Assembly: GCA_910586245.1 (NCBI GenBank)
Contig: CAJUFY010000008.1
Span: 1-60,033, forward strand
Reading direction: 5' to 3'
From: an uncultured Christensenella sp.
GTDB taxonomy: Bacteria > Bacillota > Clostridia > Christensenellales > Borkfalkiaceae
Length of the DNA: 60,033 bases
This document shows positions 24,134 to 32,449 of the stretch, one piece after another. A model generated the notes under the pieces. It searched no databases and was not told the origin of the DNA. It was given only the letters and a program-made list of their open reading frames with translations. A program made the position numbers and the translations under genes. Positions within the stretch are counted from its first letter, which is position 1. Each line of letters begins with the position of its first letter.

Positions 24134-25384
24134 TTATACTCCGTTCCAGGTTCTGTTCTGTTTGAACCATGCGGTTTCTTTCAAAACGGTCGTATTGTTC
24201 GAACACCAGAGCTTTAACCGACCGACAGCGTTTTCTTCCGTGCCGTAATAAAACACGACGTTTCCGTTCATCGATTCGAAGCCCTTCGTGGAGTAATCGT
24301 CGTTTAAAATCCCGAGCGAAGTAACGTAAATATTTTTCGTATACCGGCTCATGCGGTCGATCGCCTGTTGCGTGGGAAAAGTATTCAGATTACGGTCGGG
24401 ATGCTCCGAATCGGGCTTCTGTGCGTACTCGTACGTTCCCGCGCAGGTACAAATCGCGATGTTTTCGGGCGTAATTTTACTGAGCAATACGTCGTTTGAA
24501 GAAGTCGAAGATCCGTGATGTCCGCCTTTGAACAGCACGCAATGCGGAAGATCGGGATTACTTTCCACCAACGACTGCTCGCCCGCCTTTTCCAGATCGC
24601 CCGTAAACAGATAATTCATCCGCTCCCCTTGCGCGGGCGTATGTGAAAGCAGCGTGCATACGGAGTAATCGTTTTCTGTACTCGCGGAACGGTCGTAATA
24701 CTTCTGATATAATATTTGCAACGAAACCGTTTGCGATTCGTCGAGATAATAAACGGACTTTGCGCCGTTTTCTTCCCGCACGCATTCGAGCGCGGTATAC
24801 ACTTTCGTTCCCTGCGATTTGCAATATTCTACGGCGGAAACGTAGTTGCCGTAAATTTTACTCGTCGTGTTGTGACCGGAAAACTGAATGATCGTTCCGA
24901 TTCGGTACTGATATAAAAATCCCGTTTTCGCCGTTCCGCTCCCCTGTCCTACAAGCCCCGCGATATGGTCTTCGTGCGCGTGCGTTGCAATCACGTATTC
25001 GAGTACGCCGTCGGTGCAATACTTTGCCACGTAATCCTGCATTCCCTTCGTGGGAGCCGTATTGCTCTTTGCGCCCGCGTCGATCAAAACTTCGGTATCG
25101 CCCGATTTGATCAGCACGCAGTCGCCCGCGTTATGTACGCCCAGTTCCAAAAAATGCACGGATAAATCCGCCGAAGCGATTTCCGCTTCGCTCCCCGTCA
25201 GAACAGGCACGTTGCTTTTTTGTTTACGGTAGATCAGAAAATACCAACAAACGCCCGCAATCAACACGATTACGAGCAGCAGCGCGACTGCCGTCCAAAA
25301 CGCTTTCGGATTTTTCTTTGCCGCCTGTTCCGCTTCGCGCGCCGCACGGCGCGCCGCAGATTTGCGGTTTTTTCTTCTTGCCAT
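24134..25384 (-). CDS. Membrane-anchored ComEC-type metallo-beta-lactamase-fold hydrolase
   Basis: 416 residues. A strongly basic cytoplasmic N-terminus, one membrane helix at about 30-51, then an outside metallo-hydrolase domain: HAHEDH (135-140), LFTGDLE and the GGHHGSS block typical of the C-terminal domain of ComEC/Rec2. It lacks the ComEC channel, so it is a stand-alone exported hydrolase that may act on extracellular nucleic acid or phosphate esters; the substrate is not known. It precedes recX without gap. Confidence 0.85.
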   Translation of the reverse strand: MARRKNRKSAARRAAREAEQAAKKNPKAFWTAVALLLVIVLIAGVCWYFLIYRKQKSNVPVLTGSEAEIASADLSVHFLELGVHNAGDCVLIKSGDTEVLIDAGAKSNTAPTKGMQDYVAKYCTDGVLEYVIATHAHEDHIAGLVGQGSGTAKTGFLYQYRIGTIIQFSGHNTTSKIYGNYVSAVEYCKSQGTKVYTALECVREENGAKSVYYLDESQTVSLQILYQKYYDRSASTENDYSVCTLLSHTPAQGERMNYLFTGDLEKAGEQSLVESNPDLPHCVLFKGGHHGSSTSSNDVLLSKITPENIAICTCAGTYEYAQKPDSEHPDRNLNTFPTQQAIDRMSRYTKNIYVTSLGILNDDYSTKGFESMNGNVVFYYGTEENAVGRLKLWCSNNTTVLKETAWFKQNRTWNGV

Positions 25385-25392
25385 ACTTTACC

Positions 25393-25740
25393 TTATACCA
25401 TTCCGAACGCCGCGGCGATATTCACGACCGCTTCGTCGATATTGTGCAAAAATTTGTTCAGCGCCGTTTGCGCGCCGGAATCGATCACGCCGTCTTCCGT
25501 GGTGCGGAGCACCGCGATCATCATATCGAAATTGCCGTAAATCACCGCGCACTCCGGTTCGATCGCTTTCATAACGGTATCGGCGCTTCCGTACTGTATG
25601 CGGTGCATTTCTTTCACCGTTTTGTTCATTTCGCCGATCAGTTCGATATTTCCGCTTTCAAACAGCGTTTTCATTGTCGCGTTGAGCCGCACCAACTGTT
25701 CCGCAAAGGCAACGACTTCTTTGCTTGCTTCCCCGTTCAC
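25393..25740 (-). CDS. Small helical protein of unknown function
   Basis: 115 residues, predicted mostly helical, no membrane segment and no motif I recognise. It starts with GTG at 25740, overlapping the stop of the UDP-sugar pyrophosphorylase by four bases, so it is translationally coupled to that gene. This position suggests a partner of sugar-nucleotide metabolism, but nothing in the sequence proves it. Confidence 0.6.
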   Translation of the reverse strand: MNGEASKEVVAFAEQLVRLNATMKTLFESGNIELIGEMNKTVKEMHRIQYGSADTVMKAIEPECAVIYGNFDMMIAVLRTTEDGVIDSGAQTALNKFLHNIDEAVVNIAAAFGMV

Positions 25741-26951
25741 AGCTTCACCCCGTTTTTCTTCAAAAGTTCGCGCGCCGAATCCACGCTGTCTACGCCCGTT
25801 TTATTCTTGATCGGTGCAAATTCCTTTTCGCGCTCCACTTCGCAGGGCAGACAGCTGCCCATCAGCTTGATCAGATCGAGAATCAGCGTTTCGAATTTAT
25901 AGCCGTTTTCCGTTTCCGGCAAAACCGTTTCCCCGCGATCGTTTAAGTAAGGAATCTTCTTCTTCGCCGCATGAACGGGAATTTTTGCGGAAGCGATTTT
26001 TTCCAGAGTTTCCGCATGAAAAAGATAATTAAGAATCACGCCGTAAGAATAAACGAGATTGCCGTCTTCCCCGCGCAAATTCGCAAGTCGTTCGGAAATT
26101 TCGTAATATTCGATGACGCTCGGAAGTCCGTCTTCCAGACACAGCACCCCTACCTTTTCCTCCGGTCTTGTTTTGCGCACGACTTTTGCGCCGCTCTTTC
26201 TTCCGCTTAAAATCGTCGCGCCGAGGAAAACGGGATCCGCGATGTGCTGCAATACGTTATCGACCGCAAAGACGTTAAACCACTCTGCGTGCGCAAGCAA
26301 CGGATCGCGGTGCAAGCCCGCCCGTTTGAGCGACTGATACCATCCGCCGTTGCCGTTGGGCGACACCGCAAGCCTGTCTTTTGCTTCGAGCAAAATCTTT
26401 CCGTGCAGATCGACGCACGGCGCCATTGCCTGCACGAAAAAACGCACGTATGCTTTCGGATACCCGAAATAGCCGTGTTCTTCAAAAAAAGCGCGGGTTT
26501 CGCCGTCGTTCTTCTCGCTCGTCATGATGAGCAACGGCACGGTCGTTTCGCACGATTTACAAACGGTTTTCAGATTTTCGATCAATTGTTCGAAAATATA
26601 CAGCGGACGCGTAACCCCGATATCGTACACGCCTTTGGGCGCGGAAGAACCGAGCCGCGTTCCCTGACCGCCCGCAAGCAAAACGGCAACGAGTTTCCCC
26701 GCCTGCAAAGCGGATTTCCCCGCCGAAAAATATTCCGCGCGGTTTTCTTCCGTCTGCGCAAGCGAAAGCCCCGTAATCGGACGGATATCTCCCCACTGTA
26801 ACGATTCGGGCGTTTGAATGCTCTCTAATATATCCCAGTCGATTTCTTCGATTTGTCGGTTCAGCCGCCCGCGCTGCGCGTCGTTCAATTCCCCCTGCCA
26901 ACGCAACAAATGCGACTGACCGCGCGCTTCGAGCTCTTTTTCGATCTGCAC
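25737..26951 (-). CDS. UDP-sugar pyrophosphorylase of the UAP1/UGP type
   Basis: 404 residues. The signature LAGGQGTRLGSSAPKG (92-107) with GVYDIG and SPNGNGGWYQ is that of the eukaryote-like UDPGP family (UDP-GlcNAc or UDP-hexose pyrophosphorylases). The start is GTG at 26951, with GGAGG 7 nt upstream; longer frames lack a site. It follows the arabinose genes by 100 bp. Substrate is not clear: GlcNAc-1-P or hexose-1-P are likely. It could supply the uridylyl transfer that the GlmU-like protein of the spoVAD element lacks. Confidence 0.87.
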   Translation of the reverse strand: MQIEKELEARGQSHLLRWQGELNDAQRGRLNRQIEEIDWDILESIQTPESLQWGDIRPITGLSLAQTEENRAEYFSAGKSALQAGKLVAVLLAGGQGTRLGSSAPKGVYDIGVTRPLYIFEQLIENLKTVCKSCETTVPLLIMTSEKNDGETRAFFEEHGYFGYPKAYVRFFVQAMAPCVDLHGKILLEAKDRLAVSPNGNGGWYQSLKRAGLHRDPLLAHAEWFNVFAVDNVLQHIADPVFLGATILSGRKSGAKVVRKTRPEEKVGVLCLEDGLPSVIEYYEISERLANLRGEDGNLVYSYGVILNYLFHAETLEKIASAKIPVHAAKKKIPYLNDRGETVLPETENGYKFETLILDLIKLMGSCLPCEVEREKEFAPIKNKTGVDSVDSARELLKKNGVKL

Positions 26952-27050
26952 GTGATTTCCTCCATTCGATTCCCTTATCATTATAAAAATTCGGAAACGG
27001 TTTGTCAAATAAAACAAGGACGGAGCAAACGCCCCGCCCCCGTTGAAAAG

Positions 27051-28511
27051 TTAAAGCTTCGTTTTCCAAATCTGATCGGACCAGAGCAACTGTTGTTTCA
27101 ACTCGTTGAGTTTGGTATGCTCGTCGATCACGACGACTTCCACGCCCCACATATTTCCCAAATCCACCATATCCTGCACGTTCAGTTCGGAGGACACAAC
27201 GGTATGGTGCGCGCCGCCCGCATAAATCCACGCCGCAACGCCGTCTTTGAAGTTGGGCTGATACTTCCACATCAGCCCGCCGACGGGAAGATTGGGCATT
27301 TTATGCGGATATTTTACCAGTTCGATTTTTTGTACGATCAAACGCATTCTGTCGCCCATGTCGATCATGGACACTGCAACCGCTTCGGGCGCGGAAATTC
27401 CTTCGAACACCAGACGCGCGGGATCTGATTTCCCCCCGATGCCCAGCGGATGCACCTGAATTTCGGGCTTCGTTGCAGCAAACTGCGGCGAAACTTCGAG
27501 CATATGCGCGCCGAGGCAGAGCCCGTCTTTTAAATCGTACGTATAATCTTCCATTAAGCCCGTGCCCTTTTGCCCCGCCATGTACTGCATGACGGCGCCG
27601 AGCGCAGCGATTTTCCAGTCGCCTTCCGCGCCGAATCCGTAACCCTTGCCCTGCAAATCCTGAATGGCAAGCCCGGGAAGCTGATTGAGCCCGTGAAGCG
27701 CGCCGAAATGATCTACGATCCCGATATAACCGCCGTGATCCTTGCAGAATTGATCCATCGCGATTTCATACTTCGCCTGTTCGCGCACAGCTTCGATGCG
27801 GTCGGTCGCCATCGTGTACTTTTCCGCATATTCCGCCATGAGCGCGTCGATTTCTTTTTCGGTAACTTTTTCGATATATTGCACCAGATCGCCGACGGGA
27901 TAATAATCCACCTGCCAGCCGAGATTGATATGCGCGTCGATCTTGTCGCCTTCGGTCACGGCGACGTCCCGCATATTATCGGAAAAACGGCATACCTTTA
28001 CCGTCTTCGAGAACGCATAACCCGCGGCGACTTTGCACCATGCGGCAAGTTCGGCAAGCGATTCTTCGTCTTTATAATAACCGACGATCACCTTATTGTC
28101 CATGCGAAGACGGGAAACGATATATCCGAATTCACGATCGCCGTGCGCCGCCTGATTTTCGTTCATGAAATCCATATCGATCGTATCGTACGGAAGTTTT
28201 TCGTTGTACTGCGTTGCAAAATGGCACATCGGCTTTTGCAGCATTTTCAAGCCCTTGATCCACATTTTTGCGGGCGAAAACGTATGGCACCACGTGATAA
28301 TCCCGATGCAGTTTTCGTCGGCATTCACTTGCTTTACCGCCGCGACGACTTCGTCCGAACTCTTGCAGGTCGTCAGATATTTTACCGTTACGGGAACGCG
28401 TCCGTTCACGTAATTCGCCATTTCCTGGGAATGCTGCGCAACGTGCGCAAGCACGTCGTCGCCGTACAGCGTTTGAGAACCGGTTAACCAATATACTACT
28501 TTTTCTTTCAT
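27051..28511 (-). CDS. araA: L-arabinose isomerase
   Basis: 486 residues, normal length. It interconverts L-arabinose and L-ribulose. N-terminal VVYWLTGSQTLYGDDVLAHV and TWCHTFSPAKMW are family features; catalytic Glu residues are in GAEGDWK and MEDYTYDL, with metal-binding His in EVVVIDEHTKL-type and HHTV segments. It is third in the operon araB-araD-araA, 27 bp after araD. Confidence 0.97.
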   Translation of the reverse strand: MKEKVVYWLTGSQTLYGDDVLAHVAQHSQEMANYVNGRVPVTVKYLTTCKSSDEVVAAVKQVNADENCIGIITWCHTFSPAKMWIKGLKMLQKPMCHFATQYNEKLPYDTIDMDFMNENQAAHGDREFGYIVSRLRMDNKVIVGYYKDEESLAELAAWCKVAAGYAFSKTVKVCRFSDNMRDVAVTEGDKIDAHINLGWQVDYYPVGDLVQYIEKVTEKEIDALMAEYAEKYTMATDRIEAVREQAKYEIAMDQFCKDHGGYIGIVDHFGALHGLNQLPGLAIQDLQGKGYGFGAEGDWKIAALGAVMQYMAGQKGTGLMEDYTYDLKDGLCLGAHMLEVSPQFAATKPEIQVHPLGIGGKSDPARLVFEGISAPEAVAVSMIDMGDRMRLIVQKIELVKYPHKMPNLPVGGLMWKYQPNFKDGVAAWIYAGGAHHTVVSSELNVQDMVDLGNMWGVEVVVIDEHTKLNELKQQLLWSDQIWKTKL

Positions 28512-28538
28512 TTTAAATACCCCTTTGATCTTTTCGAT

Positions 28539-29237
28539 TTATTTTTTCTGTCCGTAATACGCGTTCTTTCCGTGCTTCCGCATATAGTGTTTTTCCATCA
28601 TGAACTGATCGGCGCGTTTTGCTTGCGGATTCACCGCTTCCGTAATCGACGCCATTTTCGCGACCTCTTCGATGACCGTTGCGTTGTACACGGATTGATC
28701 GCCATCTTTGCCGAATGCGAATACCCCGTGGCTTTTGATGAGTACGCCTGGCACTTCGAGCGGTTTTAAGTTTGACGCATGGAATTTTTCGATGATTGCA
28801 AGCCCCGTATTTTTTTCGTATTCACCCTCGATTTCCGCCTGCGTGAGCGAACGCGCACAGGGAATATCGCCGTAAAAATAGTCGGCGTGCGTCGTGCCGT
28901 AAAACGGAATATCCCGCCCCGCCTGCGCCCAGGCGGTTGCATAAGTCGAATGCGTATGCGTTACGCCGCCGACGTCGGGAAACGCTTTATAAAATTCCAG
29001 ATGCGTCGGAGTGTCGGATGAAGGACGAAGTTTGCCTTCCACCACGTTTCCGTTCAGATCAACGACGACCATATCTTCCGCGGTCATATCGGCGTATTCC
29101 ACCCCCGAAGGCTTGATTACGACGAGCCCGCTCGCCCTGTCGATTTCGCTTACGTTGCCCCAGGTAAACAATACGAGGCGGTTCTTTACAAGCTGTAAAT
29201 TCGCTTTTAATACTTTCTCTTTCAACGATTCCAACAT
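28539..29237 (-). CDS. araD: L-ribulose-5-phosphate 4-epimerase
   Basis: 232 residues of the class II aldolase fold. LFTWGNVSEIDR, VKPSGV-type VIKPSGVEY, THLEFYKAFPDVGGVTHTHSTYATAWAQ split over the metal site, and HGVFAFGKD carry the zinc-binding histidines. It converts L-ribulose-5-P to D-xylulose-5-P, the last step into the pentose phosphate pathway. It is 11 bp after araB with a strong AGGAGAGAGG site. Confidence 0.96.
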   Translation of the reverse strand: MLESLKEKVLKANLQLVKNRLVLFTWGNVSEIDRASGLVVIKPSGVEYADMTAEDMVVVDLNGNVVEGKLRPSSDTPTHLEFYKAFPDVGGVTHTHSTYATAWAQAGRDIPFYGTTHADYFYGDIPCARSLTQAEIEGEYEKNTGLAIIEKFHASNLKPLEVPGVLIKSHGVFAFGKDGDQSVYNATVIEEVAKMASITEAVNPQAKRADQFMMEKHYMRKHGKNAYYGQKK

Positions 29238-29248
29238 TTCCTCTCTCC

Positions 29249-30844
29249 TTACTCTACGGAACGCACGGCTTCGCGCACGACGGGCAATCCCTTTACGTAG
29301 CGCGCCGTAAATTGCTCGAATCCCGCAACGTCCGCAGGATCAGGCGCGACCGTCGTACCCTTTAACCCTTGGAACACCCGTTCTTCCAGGAAATTTTCCA
29401 GCGTTTCCCCTTTCGTTTTCACGATCAGATAATTTGCCAGAATCGCCATACCCCAGGCGCCGCCCTCGCCCGCCGTTTTCATAACGGTCACGGGCGCGTT
29501 GATCGCCGCGGCGAGAATGCTCTGCCCTACCCGCTCCGTTTTAAAAAGACCGCCGTGTCCCGTGATACGGTCGAGCTTGACGCCCTCTTCTTTGAGCATG
29601 ATATCGCACCCTACTTTGAGCGCGCCGAACGCCGAATACAGATGCGTGCGCATGAAATTTTTCAAGTTCAGCTTCCCTTCCGAAGTCCGCACGAAAAGGG
29701 GTCTGCCCGCGTCCACACAGGTAACGTGTTCGTTGGAAACGTAGTTGTATGAAAGCAAGCCGCCGCAATCCTTATCGCCCTTTTCCGCTTCGAAATAAAG
29801 CATGTCGTAGAGTTCGGATTTGGAAAGATCCACACCGGCAAGCCGCGCAAATTCGCCGAAAAGATTCACCCAGCCGTTCACGTCGGAAGTGCAGTTGTTG
29901 CAATGCACCATTCCCACCAAATCGCCTGCGGGCGTCGTAACCAAATCGATTTCGGGATACGCTTTGGAAAGCGCTTTTTCGAGTACGATCATGGCAAAAA
30001 CGCTCGTCCCCGCCGAAACGTTGCCCGTGCGCTTTTGAATGCTGTTGGTGGCGACCATTCCCGTCCCCGCGTCCCCTTCCGGCGGGCAGAGCGGAATTCC
30101 GCTTGTCAGATTTCCGGAGGGATCAAGCAGTTTCGCACCCGCTTCCGTGAGCCGCCCCGCCTCTTCGCCAGCGAGCAAAATTTCGGGCAAAATCTCTTCG
30201 ATGCGGAACGGAACCTTGCCCTGAATCAATTCGTTGAACTGCGCAAGCATTTTCGCATCGTAGCCTTTCGTCACGGGATCTACGGGAAACATGCCCGAAG
30301 CTTCGCCGATTCCGATTACTTTTCTGCCCGTCAGAAGCCAGTGTACGTAACCTTCGAGCGTCGTTTGAAAGACGATATCCTTTACGTGCGTTTCTCCGTT
30401 CAGAATCGCCTGATACAGATGTGCAACCGACCAGCGCGCGGGAATATGATACCCGAACAAGGCGGTTAATTTTTCCGCAGCGGGCTGCGCGTTGTTGTTG
30501 CGCCAAGTGCGGAAGGGCACAAGCATACGATCGTTTCGATCGAACACGAGATAGCCGTGCATCATCGCCGAAAAACCGATCGCCCCCACCGTTTTCAGCG
30601 GAACGCCGTACTTTTCCGTTACGTCCGCCGCCATCTTCGCATAACAATCGCGGAGTCCGTTTAAAATGTCCTCCGCAGAATAAGTCCAAAGACCGTTTTC
30701 GAAACGGTTCTCCCATTCGTGACTGCCCGAGGCAATCGGTACGTTGTTTTCGTCTACGAGAATCGCTTTGATGCGCGTAGAGCCGAACTCGATTCCGAGC
30801 GCGGTCTTCCCCCCCTCGACGAGTTTCCTGATATCCGTTGGCAT
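29249..30844 (-). CDS. araB: Ribulokinase (FGGY family)
   Basis: 531 residues starting MPTDIRKLVEGG, chosen because AGGGGGG lies 3 nt before this ATG; an ATG 21 bp upstream has no ribosome site. ALGIEFGSTRIKAILVD is the phosphate loop, SGIPLCPPEGDAGTGMVA and ITGHGGLFKTE are typical of the larger AraB group. It phosphorylates L-ribulose. First gene of the arabinose operon. Confidence 0.95.
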   Translation of the reverse strand: MPTDIRKLVEGGKTALGIEFGSTRIKAILVDENNVPIASGSHEWENRFENGLWTYSAEDILNGLRDCYAKMAADVTEKYGVPLKTVGAIGFSAMMHGYLVFDRNDRMLVPFRTWRNNNAQPAAEKLTALFGYHIPARWSVAHLYQAILNGETHVKDIVFQTTLEGYVHWLLTGRKVIGIGEASGMFPVDPVTKGYDAKMLAQFNELIQGKVPFRIEEILPEILLAGEEAGRLTEAGAKLLDPSGNLTSGIPLCPPEGDAGTGMVATNSIQKRTGNVSAGTSVFAMIVLEKALSKAYPEIDLVTTPAGDLVGMVHCNNCTSDVNGWVNLFGEFARLAGVDLSKSELYDMLYFEAEKGDKDCGGLLSYNYVSNEHVTCVDAGRPLFVRTSEGKLNLKNFMRTHLYSAFGALKVGCDIMLKEEGVKLDRITGHGGLFKTERVGQSILAAAINAPVTVMKTAGEGGAWGMAILANYLIVKTKGETLENFLEERVFQGLKGTTVAPDPADVAGFEQFTARYVKGLPVVREAVRSVE

Positions 30845-30889
30845 AATCCCCCCTAAAGCTTTCATCTATCATAAAAAGCCGATATTGCT

Positions 30890-30918
30890 ATTATAAGTGA
30901 AAAATACAAAAATTTCAA
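30890..30918 (-). promoter_or_regulatory. Promoter of the arabinose operon
   Basis: On the minus strand TTGAAA (30918-30913), 17 bp, TATAAT (30895-30890), about 45 nt before araB. No AraR-type palindrome was recognised. Confidence 0.7.
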
Positions 30919-30976
30919 TAGAATCACAAAAAATATTTCATATTTTTTTGCTTTTTTTCGGCCGATTTTCAAGCAC

Positions 30977-31006
30977 GAAAAAAGCGCGGCAATCCGCGCT
31001 TTTTTC
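30977..31006 (-). terminator. Terminator of the L15-like membrane protein gene
   Basis: GAAAAAAGCGCGG (30977-30989), loop CAAT, CCGCGCTTTTTTC (30994-31006), perfect 13-bp stem just after the stop. Confidence 0.9.
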
Positions 31007-31011
31007 ATCGT

Positions 31012-32307
31012 TTAACCGTTGCGTTTCCGATAAACGTCGCCGCCGGCAAGGACGATCATTTTTACCGCCGCAAGCGAAAAATCGTCCGCTTCCACCGTAA
31101 GCGATTTCGACAGTACGCCGCGCGCGAGCACCTTAACGCAAGTTGCCTTTTTGTTGAGAAATGGAATGCGGTCGCGCATTTCTTCGAGCGTAACCACTTC
31201 GCCGTCGCTGAAATATTCGCCGAGCGTATCTACGTTGACAATGGTCTGTTTCCCTCTCGCGCTGAGCGATTCGCTCTGACGCACGAGGACTTCGGCAATT
31301 TCGTCCTTCATCAGCTCTTCGGCAGCCGCAACCGAAACTTCCTGTTGAATTTCGATTTCGATCTCGCCGCTTGCGAGCGCAGCTTCTTCCGCCGTCTGCA
31401 CGCCAGTACGTTCTTCAATGAGTTTTACCAGCTCTCTGTCGATGAGCGGTTCCGTTTCCTCGTAAGGGAAATCTTTTGCATAATCGACGGGCTGGATTTC
31501 CAGTTTCTGCGTTTCGAAATTTTGAAACACGTCGGCAAGCAAGTCCTTCGCGTACCGCAAACGCCTGTCGTTTTTAATGCGGTACAGGCAGGGCGTCGAT
31601 TCGTTTTTCTTGACCTCGGAAACGTCTTCGACAAGATATTTCGTTTCGTTGTACCGTGCGGATTCGAGCGCGAGATACAGGCACAGCGTTTTGCCGCGAA
31701 TTTCAAACTTTGCAACGGAAGCTCTTCCGAAACGGAAACTTTCCTGTTTCCAACTGGTGCGCGCTTTCACTTTTTTATAGGAAAGAATTTCGTTTTTCAG
31801 TTCGCTGTAATACGCCTTGTTCTGATCGCTCGTTTGAATGAGTTTTGCCGTAAAACTCTTATCGTAACGCACCGCCACAAGACGGTTCGCGGGCGCAAAT
31901 CTGATTTTTCGGGTCAATTTTTCCGCGGGAGGCATCGGCGAATCGGTCGGCTGCACGGTTTCTTCCGTCTTCAACGTTGCAGACGGTTCTTCGCAAACAG
32001 GCACGACCGTTTCCTGCGCCGCAGGCGCGGGCGCTTCCGAAACGCGCTCAACGGGCAGTTCTTCCGTTTCCGCAACGGTTGTTTCCTCAAAAATTTCCGC
32101 CGTTTCGGGCTGCTCGGTCGGCGTTTCTTCTTCGGGTTCGTCAACGCGTTGCTCCGCAGTTTCCGCAGGCGCTTCCGACGGTTTTTTCTTACGGAGCAGA
32201 ACCACCGCGACAATCGCCGAAATCACGGCGAACGCCGCCGCTGCTGCGATTCCGGCAATTACCGCAACGTCGACCGCCAACAAAACGGAAAACAAACTGA
32301 ATTTCAT
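31012..32307 (-). CDS. Membrane-anchored protein with C-terminal ribosomal L15-like domain
   Basis: 431 residues. One membrane helix near 8-38, an acidic Pro/Glu/Thr-rich linker (about 45-130), a basic domain (about 140-265, AVRYDKSFTAKLIQTSDQ to RRLRYAKDLLADV) of a type I recall from Clostridia but cannot name, and a last ~75-residue part resembling the C-terminal half of ribosomal protein uL15: VNVDTLGEYFSDGEVVTLEE, VKVLARGVLSKSLTVEADDF and IVLAGGDVY. The true L15 is a short ribosomal protein; this is not it. GGGAGG precedes the ATG at 32307 and a perfect consensus promoter drives it. Role unknown. Confidence 0.8.
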   Translation of the reverse strand: MKFSLFSVLLAVDVAVIAGIAAAAAFAVISAIVAVVLLRKKKPSEAPAETAEQRVDEPEEETPTEQPETAEIFEETTVAETEELPVERVSEAPAPAAQETVVPVCEEPSATLKTEETVQPTDSPMPPAEKLTRKIRFAPANRLVAVRYDKSFTAKLIQTSDQNKAYYSELKNEILSYKKVKARTSWKQESFRFGRASVAKFEIRGKTLCLYLALESARYNETKYLVEDVSEVKKNESTPCLYRIKNDRRLRYAKDLLADVFQNFETQKLEIQPVDYAKDFPYEETEPLIDRELVKLIEERTGVQTAEEAALASGEIEIEIQQEVSVAAAEELMKDEIAEVLVRQSESLSARGKQTIVNVDTLGEYFSDGEVVTLEEMRDRIPFLNKKATCVKVLARGVLSKSLTVEADDFSLAAVKMIVLAGGDVYRKRNG

Positions 32308-32360
32308 TTTAAACCTCCCGTATATCAAACGCGCGTTCCGTGCGTACGTATTTTTTTATA

Positions 32361-32389
32361 ATTATATCCGCTTTCGCGGCATTTGTCAA
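32361..32389 (-). promoter_or_regulatory. Perfect sigma-A consensus promoter
   Basis: On the minus strand TTGACA (32389-32384), 17 bp, TATAAT (32366-32361). The spacer contains CCGCGAAAGCGG, a small palindrome. It implies strong vegetative expression of the L15-like membrane protein. Confidence 0.8.
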
Positions 32390-32409
32390 CCCCCGAACAA
32401 ACATCGGAC

Positions 32410-32448
32410 ATGAAAAAATCGACGCTTTCAAGCGCCGATTTTTTTCAT
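32410..32448 (-). terminator. Terminator of spoIVA
   Basis: ATGAAAAAATCG-CGCTT pairs with AAGCG-CGATTTTTTTCAT around a 2-3 nt loop, directly after the spoIVA stop. Confidence 0.82.
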
Positions 32449-32449
32449 A

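Noticed and set aside
30866..30976. AraR operator before araB
   Set aside because: No palindrome resembling the known AraR site was found; only the promoter could be supported.
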